From JACCYQ01 sp036675565 (lineage in GTDB: Bacteria > Bacteroidota > Bacteroidia > Chitinophagales > Chitinophagaceae): 64,000 nt of DNA. This document shows, piece after piece, positions 16,423 through 23,243 of the stretch. Where the stretch lies: positions 1 through 64,000 of the forward strand of contig JAKFER010000243.1 of the NCBI GenBank assembly GCA_036675565.1. The letters run 5' to 3'. The position numbers and the translations under genes are program-made. Under the pieces are notes generated by a model. It ran no database searches. It was not told the origin of the DNA and saw only the letters and a program-made list of their open reading frames with translations. Positions within the stretch are counted from its first letter, which is position 1, and each line of letters starts with the position of its first letter.

Positions 16423-16441
16423 TATTCTTAAAATTAAAGCT

Positions 16442-17092
16442 ATGAACACCAAATCAATTATTGGTTTGATAATACTCTTTCTGCTCACTGGTTGTTCATC
16501 CTCCCGTATCACGCATTCCTGGAAATCAGAGACCGTGACTACAAAAAGTTTTGACAAAATTATGGTTATTGGGATCATCAAGGACCATGACAGAAACATG
16601 AGAGAAAAAATGGAAAATCACCTGGCAAATGATCTGAAAGAGAGAGGTTACAATGCAGTTTCATCACTAAAGGAATATGGACCCAAAGCATTTGAAAATA
16701 TTGATGAAGAAGGCGCACTTACTAAGTTAAGCAATAGTGGCGTGGATGCCGTTATTACCATTGTTTTGCTGGATAAAGAAAGAGAGCGGAATTATGTACC
16801 GGCAAGGGTTTATTATTCACCTTACATTATTTATCAAAGACATTTTTGGGGTTACTATTCAACGATCTATGATCGCATTTACAGCCCCGAATATTACCAG
16901 CAGGTAAACACCAAATATTTTTGGGAAAGCAATTTTTATGATCTAAAAACCAAACAACTTCTTTATTCTGTGCAAACAGAATCTTTTGATCCGGCATCTG
17001 CAGAAAGTCTTGGACACGAATATGGAGAAATGATTGTAAAGGATATGATTGAAAAAGGAATAATCAATCATCAACCGAAATTAAAATCATAA
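16442..17092 (+). CDS. Lipoprotein of unknown function
   Basis: From the ATG at 16442 the protein has 216 residues with a lipoprotein signal (MNTKSIIGLIILFLLTGCSS, lipidated Cys18). The mature part contains ITHSWKSE, FDKIMVIGIIKDHDRNMREKMENHLANDLKERGYNAV and VDAVITIVLLDKE, a Rossmann-like alternation seen in several Bacteroidota lipoproteins of the DUF4136-like kind. The Tyr-rich segment YYSPYIIYQRHFWGYYST follows. It probably faces the periplasm. The composite promoter 62 bases upstream of the ATG places it in the stress regulon; function unknown. Confidence 0.75.
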   Translation: MNTKSIIGLIILFLLTGCSSSRITHSWKSETVTTKSFDKIMVIGIIKDHDRNMREKMENHLANDLKERGYNAVSSLKEYGPKAFENIDEEGALTKLSNSGVDAVITIVLLDKERERNYVPARVYYSPYIIYQRHFWGYYSTIYDRIYSPEYYQQVNTKYFWESNFYDLKTKQLLYSVQTESFDPASAESLGHEYGEMIVKDMIEKGIINHQPKLKS

Positions 17093-17120
17093 ACCATTAA
17101 CCATTAAACACAAGTCCTGG

Positions 17121-17149
17121 AGGCTGTATAGAAATATACAGCCTTTTTT
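17121..17149 (+). terminator. Rho-independent terminator after the lipoprotein gene
   Basis: Perfect ten-pair stem AGGCTGTATA / TATACAGCCT with a GAAA tetraloop, followed by T residues. It separates the convergent lipoprotein and response-regulator genes. Confidence 0.9.
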
Positions 17150-18206
17150 AATTGAGCAGGTTAGTTAATTTTTTTTCGTTCAGGATTATTATAGACCCAT
17201 CTCTTACCGCAATTAATTTTTCATTCTTAAATTCACTTAAGGTTCGAATGAGTGATTCCGTTGCCGTACCCGCTATGGTAGCAAGACTTTCTCGGCTGAT
17301 ATCGATGGAAAAATTTTCGATATTTTTTGTATTGTACTTCTTATTTATAGTCATTATTGCATCTGCCACTTTTTTCCGTAAAGAATTATAGGCAAGGCCC
17401 AATAAATGATTTTCCTTTTCTGAAATATTCCTTGCCAGCAATTGAATTAATTTTCGACTGACATCGGAGTTATTATTCAGCAATGAATTAAAATCGCTGG
17501 TGGGAATAATACATAATTCAGTCTCTTCCATGGCTTCTGCTGTTTCCTGGTAATTTGTATTTTCCAACAAACTAATGTATCCCAAAAAATCGCCTTCAGA
17601 ATATAAATCAACCACAAGTTCCTTTCCATCATCATTTGTTTTATATGTTTTCACTTTCCCCTTTTGAACATAAAACAAGCAGGTTGGGCGGTTTCCTTCT
17701 AAAAAAATCAACTGCTTCTTTTTGTACTTATTGATATTTCTGCCACTGGTTAATTCACGTAACCCATCAGTGCCATTACTGGCTTTTATTAATTCATCTA
17801 TACCATTCACACCTGCACCAATTTCCCTTTTATTTAGATCTGCTTTTTTTAACCTGCTTTCTACAGCGCTTAATAATTCGGTATCATTAAACGGTTTTGT
17901 AATAAAATCATCGGCACCCATATCCATACCCTTTCTAAAATCGGATCGGTCCGTTTTAGCCGTTAAAAATATAAATGGCGTATGATCAGTTACCGGGTTA
18001 TTATGGAGGGTATGCAATACACCATAACCGTCCAGCAAAGGCATCATAATATCACAAATAATTAAATCAGGATTTTCCTTTAAGGATAATTCAACACCTT
18101 CCTTACCATTTTGTGCAGTAACAACTTTGTAATTAGCGAGTTCTAAAATTTCAGCAGTGTTATCCCGGATATCTGCACTATCCTCAATCACCAGAATTTT
18201 TTTCAT
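17148..18206 (-). CDS. Response regulator receiver domain fused to a CRP/FNR-type regulator
   Basis: The 352-residue protein joins three modules. Residues 1-120 are a receiver domain with acidic pocket (E8, D9), phospho-acceptor D52 (LIICDIMMPLLDG), T82 and K104 (FITKPF). Residues about 150-270 form a cNMP-binding-like domain (LIFLEGNRPTCLFYVQKGKVK, GDFLGYISLLE) that lacks an obvious cAMP-type Arg-Ser pair. Residues about 275-345 are a CRP-type winged helix with recognition helix TESLIR: E317 and R321 match the E-x3-R that reads TGA/TCA in CRP and FNR. No partner kinase gene is adjacent. Its position beside the cluster of TGAC-N4-RTCA sites makes it the best candidate to bind them, but this is inference. 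Confidence 0.93.
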   Translation of the reverse strand: MKKILVIEDSADIRDNTAEILELANYKVVTAQNGKEGVELSLKENPDLIICDIMMPLLDGYGVLHTLHNNPVTDHTPFIFLTAKTDRSDFRKGMDMGADDFITKPFNDTELLSAVESRLKKADLNKREIGAGVNGIDELIKASNGTDGLRELTSGRNINKYKKKQLIFLEGNRPTCLFYVQKGKVKTYKTNDDGKELVVDLYSEGDFLGYISLLENTNYQETAEAMEETELCIIPTSDFNSLLNNNSDVSRKLIQLLARNISEKENHLLGLAYNSLRKKVADAIMTINKKYNTKNIENFSIDISRESLATIAGTATESLIRTLSEFKNEKLIAVRDGSIIILNEKKLTNLLN

Positions 18207-18546
18207 AACAATTTTTTTGCCAGGTGAGTATTAATAAATTTTCATAGTTGATAAATAACCTGGTGCAGTTCAATTGCAAATTTTATGGAGGGTAAAGATT
18301 GTATTCATTTGGGAGGATGGTGGAGAAAAAAGGAATTGTTCCGCAGCTTACACTTCTTAATTTGATTGATGGAGGCTCTATAAATTTATTAATTTCCCCG
18401 TGAAACCTGTTCTTTTAATTTCAAACTCAAGCTGTAAAATCAACTTATTCAATAATAAAAACGAACCCGAAGTATTGTTAATTTTTATTATTAAATCGTT
18501 TACCTGCAATAACGATATTTTATTTAAGAATTATTAAAGATGAGTA

Positions 18547-18581
18547 TTGATAGTAATCAAAATACATGGTGATTTTTATCA
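18547..18581 (+). promoter_or_regulatory. Two FNR/CRP-like boxes before the tryptophanase genes
   Basis: TTGATAGTAATCAA (18547-18560) is a perfect match to the FNR consensus TTGAT-N4-ATCAA. TGATTTTTATCA (18570-18581) follows with centres 22 bases apart, two helical turns. A -7-like AAACTTTG (18609-18616) follows. The rest of this 590-base gap (18207-18796) holds a possible leader peptide (18686-18724) and otherwise AT-rich sequence. Confidence 0.5.
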
Positions 18582-18796
18582 AGCGGGTTGATTAAAAAAT
18601 TTGAAAGAAAACTTTGTACTTCTATATTTTTAATGCATGACTATAATCATGTAATTTCTGATTCTACCATGCCATCTTTGCTTTTATGAAATGCTGGAAA
18701 AATATTATTAAAAAGCCCTCCTGAATCATTTCTGTCCTCTTTTGCTGGCAACCGGCCACTCCATTTCTAATTAAATTATTACTTCAAATTTTTTGT

Positions 18797-20167
18797 GTGA
18801 AAACAATTATAGAACCGTTTAAGATAAAGTCTGTAGAACCCATATTTTTTACCACACCCGAAGAAAGAATTGAGATTTTAAAAAAAGCATACTTCAACCC
18901 GTTTTTAATTCACTCAGATAAAGTGCTGATCGATTTACTGACAGACAGCGGAACCAGTGCCATGAGCAGCAATCAATGGGCTGGCATCATGAAAGGTGAT
19001 GAATCGTATGCGGGCAGTCCCAGCTTTTTTCGATTTGAAAAAACCGTACAACAAATAACCGGTATGCCACTGGTTATTCCTACTCACCAGGGAAGGGCTG
19101 CAGAAAAAATACTTTTTACTATTACAGGTGGGAAAGGAAAATATTTTTTAAGCAATACATTATTTGATACAACCCGGGCTAACATAGAATTCAGCGGGGC
19201 CGAAGGGATCGATCTTTTATGCCCCGAAGGAAAACTACCAACCATACCGGCACCTTTCAAAGGAAATATGGATGTGGATGCATTGAAAAAAAAGATTGTT
19301 GAAATTGGGCATGAACAAGTTTCGATGGTCATACTAACGGTTACCAATAACTCAGGAGGTGGACAGCCCGTAAGCATGAAAAATATACGGGATGTAAAAG
19401 AGGTCTGTGTTCAATATAATATCCCCTTATTTATCGATGCCTGCCGTTTTGCAGAAAATGCCTGGTTCATAAAAACAAGGGAAGAAGGTTATGCGGAAAA
19501 ACAGATCCCGGAAATTGCCCAAGAAATGTTCTCCTATGCAGACGGTTGTACCATGAGTGCAAAGAAAGATGCGTTTGCCAATATCGGTGGCTTTTTGGCC
19601 ATGCATGACCCGCAACTGGCATTGAATTGCAGGAACATGCTGATCATCACTGAAGGTTTTCCTTCTTATGGCGGACTGGCAGGCAGGGACCTTGAAGCAA
19701 TATCCATTGGTTTAATTGAAGTGATGGATGAAAATTACCTGCAATACCGCATCCGCAGTATTGAATACATCAACCAAAAATTAATTAGTGTAGGCGTACC
19801 CGTTATACAACCAGCGGGCGGACACGCGGTATATATTGATGCAGCAGCATTTCTGCCGCATATTCCGGTTAATCATTATCCCGGTCAGGCGCTGGTTGGT
19901 GCATTGTATATCGAAGGCGGCATCCGCTGTGTTGAAATTGGTTCTTTGATGTTTGGTAAATACGATGCGGATGGTGAATTAATTCCTGCGCAAATAGAAT
20001 TGGTACGCCTGGCTATTCCCAGAAGAGTTTATACCCAAAGTCATATCGATTATGTAGCCGAAGTGATTATAGAAGTTTTCCAAAATAAGGATAAAATAAA
20101 AGGATTGAAAATTATTGAAGAAGCTGCTATGCTTCGTCATTTTACAGCAAAACTGGACAACATTTAA
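18797..20167 (+). CDS. tnaA: Tryptophanase (tryptophan indole-lyase)
   Basis: A 456-residue PLP enzyme of the beta-eliminating lyase family. The PLP lysine is in TMSAKKDAFANIGGF (Lys256/Lys257). Substrate-defining residues are of tryptophanase type: FDTT where tyrosine phenol-lyase has FTTT, and GIRCVEIGS where the lyase has an Arg (MERG). It should split tryptophan to indole, pyruvate and ammonia in the cytoplasm. The start is GTG, as no ATG lies near and the N-terminus (EPFKIKSVEPIF) matches the family. It is 17 bases before the tyrosine phenol-lyase gene, so the two form one unit behind FNR/CRP-like boxes. Confidence 0.9.
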   Translation: MKTIIEPFKIKSVEPIFFTTPEERIEILKKAYFNPFLIHSDKVLIDLLTDSGTSAMSSNQWAGIMKGDESYAGSPSFFRFEKTVQQITGMPLVIPTHQGRAAEKILFTITGGKGKYFLSNTLFDTTRANIEFSGAEGIDLLCPEGKLPTIPAPFKGNMDVDALKKKIVEIGHEQVSMVILTVTNNSGGGQPVSMKNIRDVKEVCVQYNIPLFIDACRFAENAWFIKTREEGYAEKQIPEIAQEMFSYADGCTMSAKKDAFANIGGFLAMHDPQLALNCRNMLIITEGFPSYGGLAGRDLEAISIGLIEVMDENYLQYRIRSIEYINQKLISVGVPVIQPAGGHAVYIDAAAFLPHIPVNHYPGQALVGALYIEGGIRCVEIGSLMFGKYDADGELIPAQIELVRLAIPRRVYTQSHIDYVAEVIIEVFQNKDKIKGLKIIEEAAMLRHFTAKLDNI

Positions 20168-20184
20168 AATATAAAAATTACCCA

Positions 20185-21564
20185 ATGATCAATCATATTA
20201 AAAGAAGCTGGGCCGAACCCTATAAGATGAAGATGGTAGAATTATTGAAAGTGACCAACCCGGCGCAAAGAAAAAAAGCGCTGAAGGATGCGGGTTATAA
20301 TACTTTCCTGCTAAAGTCTGAAGATGTTTATATTGACCTGCTCACGGATAGCGGCACATCAGCCATGAGCGACAGGCAATGGGCCGGCATGATGATGGGC
20401 GATGAAGCCTATGCAGGCAGCCGCAATTTTTATAACCTGGAAAAGGTGGTACAGGAAACTTACGGCTATAAACATTTTGTGCCCACTCACCAGGGCCGGG
20501 CTGCTGAAAATATTCTATCCAAAATACTGATCAAAAAAGGAGATATTATTCCCGGCAATATGTACTTCACCACGACCAGGCTGCACCAGGAAATGGCCGG
20601 TGGAAAATTTGAAGATATCATTATTGATGAAGCGCACGATCCTGAAAATGAATTTCCATTCAAAGGGAATGTTGACCTGCAAAAATTAGAAAAACTGATT
20701 GATAAACATGGCGCCAAAAAAATACCATATGTTAGTATGGCAACGAGTGTAAACATGGCTGGCGGGCAACCCATCAGCATGCAGAACTTAAAAGAACTGT
20801 GGGCGCTGACCAAAAAACATAAGATCCGCATTATTCACGATATGACAAGGGTTGCTGAGAACGCCTACTTCATACAACAAAAAGAAAAAGGTTACCAGGA
20901 TAAATCTGTAAGAGAAATTGTACTGCAGATTTGTTCACTCACCGATGGTGCCACCATGAGCGCAAAGAAAGATGCCCTCGTTAATATTGGTGGATTCCTG
21001 GCTGTGAATGACTGGGATGTTTTTGAAGAAGCACGCAATATGGTTGTTGTGTATGAAGGCTTACATACTTATGGCGGATTGGCAGGCAGGGATATGGAAG
21101 CTATGGCCATTGGAATTGGTGAAAGTGTTTGTGATGATCATATCCGTGCAAGAGTTGGGCAGGTGATTTACCTGGGTGAAAAAATGATGGAATATGGTAT
21201 TCCTATTGTAAAACCCGTCGGCGGTCACGGGATATTTGTTGATGCTAAAAAATTTCTTCCCCATATAACCCAGGATGAATTTCCTGCGCAAACACTGGCG
21301 GCAGAAATTTATTTGGACTCCGGTGTAAGAACTATGGAAAGAGGTATTGTCTCCTCTGGTCGAAAAGCAAACGGAGAAAATTATCATCCTAAACTTGAAC
21401 TGGTTCGTTTTACCATTCCCCGGCGTGTATATACACAGGCACACATGGATGTAATTGCAGAATCAGCGGCACGTGTTTATGAACGTCGGCAAAAGATCAA
21501 AGGCATGAAGATGATTTATGAACCAAAATATTTAAGATTTTTCCAGGCGAGATTTGAAAGATAA
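20185..21564 (+). CDS. tpl: Tyrosine phenol-lyase
   Basis: The 459-residue protein aligns throughout with characterised tyrosine phenol-lyases: AEPYKMKMVELL, YIDLLTDSGTSAMSDRQWAG, MMMGDEAYAGS, NMYFTTTRLHQE (Thr that contacts the phenol ring) and GVRTMERGIVSSG (Arg that binds the phenol hydroxyl). The PLP lysine lies in TMSAKKDALVNIGGF (Lys261/Lys262). It would convert tyrosine to phenol, pyruvate and ammonia, reversibly. Together with the preceding tryptophanase it suggests use of aromatic amino acids as carbon or nitrogen source, or signalling through indole and phenol. Confidence 0.92.
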   Translation: MINHIKRSWAEPYKMKMVELLKVTNPAQRKKALKDAGYNTFLLKSEDVYIDLLTDSGTSAMSDRQWAGMMMGDEAYAGSRNFYNLEKVVQETYGYKHFVPTHQGRAAENILSKILIKKGDIIPGNMYFTTTRLHQEMAGGKFEDIIIDEAHDPENEFPFKGNVDLQKLEKLIDKHGAKKIPYVSMATSVNMAGGQPISMQNLKELWALTKKHKIRIIHDMTRVAENAYFIQQKEKGYQDKSVREIVLQICSLTDGATMSAKKDALVNIGGFLAVNDWDVFEEARNMVVVYEGLHTYGGLAGRDMEAMAIGIGESVCDDHIRARVGQVIYLGEKMMEYGIPIVKPVGGHGIFVDAKKFLPHITQDEFPAQTLAAEIYLDSGVRTMERGIVSSGRKANGENYHPKLELVRFTIPRRVYTQAHMDVIAESAARVYERRQKIKGMKMIYEPKYLRFFQARFER

Positions 21565-21575
21565 ATCGCGGGAAA

Positions 21576-22007
21576 TCAAACCAAAGTTTCTGTCCTGAAC
21601 CAGGAGGTTTTGTGCTTAAAGCCTTTGGTATTGTCAACCATTTTTATTTGATCAACCTGGATAGCCCACACATCACCCGTTATCATCAATGCAAATGGGA
21701 AGGCTTTGTGGTAATTTTTATAAGCCTCTTTAGTGCGTACATCATGAGCAGGTAACATAACACCCTGGAACTGGATGCCCCGGATGGCAAGCTGTTGCAG
21801 CTTATCAGGCAATATGGTTCCGGAAACAACCGGATCCTTCATCAACAGTTTCATATGATGTGTATCCGTGGAAGATTTAAAATATAATAAACCCTCTTCT
21901 GCATTAAATGAATAATAACAGCTAAAGCAATAAGGTCTGCCCTTATCCACGCAACAGACAGATGCTGTTTTTTGTTTGGTGATGAATTCAATGATTGACT
22001 GATCCAT
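21576..22007 (-). CDS. Pyridoxamine 5'-phosphate oxidase family protein
   Basis: From the ATG at 22007 the protein has 143 residues with the split-barrel pattern MDQSIIEFITKQKTASVCC, LLYFKSSTDTHHMKLLMKDP and IQFQGVML. It belongs to the flavin-binding PPOX superfamily but is distinct from the copy at 5977. Cysteines cluster near the start (CCVDKGRPYCFSC). A longer reading to 22121 would run through the palindromic operator and -7 element, so I reject it. It converges on the tyrosine phenol-lyase gene with 11 bases between stops; the operator suggests control by the neighbouring Rrf2 protein. Confidence 0.85.
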   Translation of the reverse strand: MDQSIIEFITKQKTASVCCVDKGRPYCFSCYYSFNAEEGLLYFKSSTDTHHMKLLMKDPVVSGTILPDKLQQLAIRGIQFQGVMLPAHDVRTKEAYKNYHKAFPFALMITGDVWAIQVDQIKMVDNTKGFKHKTSWFRTETLV

Positions 22008-22036
22008 GATTGGGAAATTTATAAGTATTCCTTTTG

Positions 22037-22072
22037 CAAATATAATAATTAAGGATAAATTTGTCCTTAATT
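22037..22072 (-). promoter_or_regulatory. 26-bp palindromic operator next to a perfect -7 element (Rrf2-type candidate)
   Basis: Arms AATTAAGGA (22047-22055) and TCCTTAATT (22064-22072) flank TAAATTTG; 24 of 26 positions are symmetric. It lies two bases from TATATTTG (22044-22037 on the minus strand), a perfect -7 element for the PPOX gene, so a bound protein would block the -33 region. An Rrf2 regulator is encoded 550 bases away. Confidence 0.6.
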
Positions 22073-22152
22073 TATTTTCCAGTAATCCTAAATATGATTG
22101 ACTGGCAGCAACGTGTTTCACTTTTAAAGAATCATTTCAAAATTTATTAAAC

Positions 22153-22581
22153 ATGCTACAGGTAACCCGGATCTTTCGTTTTGAAATGGCCCATGCCATT
22201 TATGGATATGCTGGCGCCTGCAGAAATATACATGGCCATTCCTATGAGTTACATGTAACCGCCAGGCAATTAAACAACAGCGATGATTATTTACCCGCAC
22301 CCGGCTTTGTGATGGATTTTAAAGAACTGAAACAGTTAATGGAGCCAATTATAGCATCAATGGATCATAAACTGGTTTTATCCCGTGAATATGTAAATAA
22401 ACATACCGGTTTGTTTATGCAGGAAAACCTGGTAACCTGGGACCATGAACCTAGTGCAGAAAATATTCTCACTTTTATCCGTTTACGCTTACAAAAAGTG
22501 CTTCCTCAAAATATTGAACTGCATAAATTAAAGATCTATGAAACCAATAATTCCTATGCGGAATGGAGGAATTATAAATAG
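22153..22581 (+). CDS. queD: 6-carboxytetrahydropterin synthase / PTPS family protein (QueD-like)
   Basis: A 142-residue protein of the 6-pyruvoyl-tetrahydropterin synthase superfamily. Zinc ligands are in RFEMAHAI and NIHGHSYEL; the catalytic Cys is in CRNIHGH, and the Asp-His pair is in SMDHKLVL; a C-terminal Glu occurs in YETNNSYAEW. QueD makes 6-carboxy-tetrahydropterin for queuosine; eukaryote-like PTPS makes a biopterin precursor. No other queuosine gene is visible, and the neighbours are aromatic amino acid lyases, so a pterin role tied to aromatic metabolism cannot be excluded. It is divergent from the PPOX gene. Confidence 0.88.
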   Translation: MLQVTRIFRFEMAHAIYGYAGACRNIHGHSYELHVTARQLNNSDDYLPAPGFVMDFKELKQLMEPIIASMDHKLVLSREYVNKHTGLFMQENLVTWDHEPSAENILTFIRLRLQKVLPQNIELHKLKIYETNNSYAEWRNYK

Positions 22582-22621
22582 TAAACACACATTAATATCC
22601 ACATCACCAATAAAGTGAACC

Positions 22622-23050
22622 ATGTTTTCAAAAGCCACAGAGTATGCATTGAGAGCCTCCATTTTTATTGCACAAAAAAGCAGTGAAGAATCAAAGCTGG
22701 GTTTGGATGAAATTGCAAAGGGAATTAATTCGCCAAAATCTTTCACTGCCAAGATCCTTCAACAACTTACTGCAGGTAATAAAATCATCAGTTCAACCCG
22801 TGGACCCGGGGGTGGTTTTTTTATGACTAAAAATGCTAAAATGCTGCCGGTCAAAGCCATTCTATCAGCGATGGAAGATGATGATGTGCTGGATAAATGT
22901 GTGTTGGGATTAAAAAAATGTTCTGATATCAAACCTTGTCCTATGCACAACCAGTATAAAACGATCAAAGTGCAATTAAAAAATCTTTTTTTATCCAAAA
23001 CCATCCAGGACCTGGCCGATGAAATGGAAACCAGCGATCGTTACTTATAA
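22622..23050 (+). CDS. Rrf2 family transcriptional regulator with clustered cysteines
   Basis: The 142-residue protein starts with the Rrf2 winged helix (MFSKATEYALRASIFIAQKS, LDEIAKGINSPKSFTAKILQQL, STRGPGGGFFM). Three cysteines follow in DKCVLGLKKCSDIKPCPMH (spacing C-x6-C-x5-C), the arrangement that binds an Fe-S cluster in NsrR and IscR. It probably senses nitric oxide, oxygen or Fe-S status. It lies 40 bases after the QueD-like gene and may be co-transcribed. The palindrome at 22047-22072 is a candidate target. Confidence 0.93.
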   Translation: MFSKATEYALRASIFIAQKSSEESKLGLDEIAKGINSPKSFTAKILQQLTAGNKIISSTRGPGGGFFMTKNAKMLPVKAILSAMEDDDVLDKCVLGLKKCSDIKPCPMHNQYKTIKVQLKNLFLSKTIQDLADEMETSDRYL

Positions 23051-23081
23051 TGTGTTGATTTTAATGAATCAGTGATCAAAA

Positions 23082-23124
23082 TGACCTGCATCACCTCACC
23101 TTTATACAATTGCATGTAATTTTA
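23082..23124 (+). promoter_or_regulatory. CRP/FNR-like operator plus -7 element for the efflux genes
   Basis: TGACCTGCATCA (23082-23093) is followed after 23 bases by TAATTTTA (23117-23124). The start is inferred near 23128, leaving a 116-base leader before the adaptor gene. Confidence 0.55.
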
Positions 23125-23243
23125 TAATAGTTTCTCACTTAATGATAATGCCAATATATTCTTATGTTTAATAAACAGAATTTTAATTCAAGCATGGTGC
23201 CTATTAATACCCGCTTAATAATAAAAAATAATTTTGGATTGGT

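Noticed and set aside
18261..18272. TGGTGCAGTTCA, near-match upstream of the receiver-CRP gene (autoregulation)
   Set aside because: One half-site is broken and no -7 element is found at 33 or 55 bases, so autoregulation cannot be supported.
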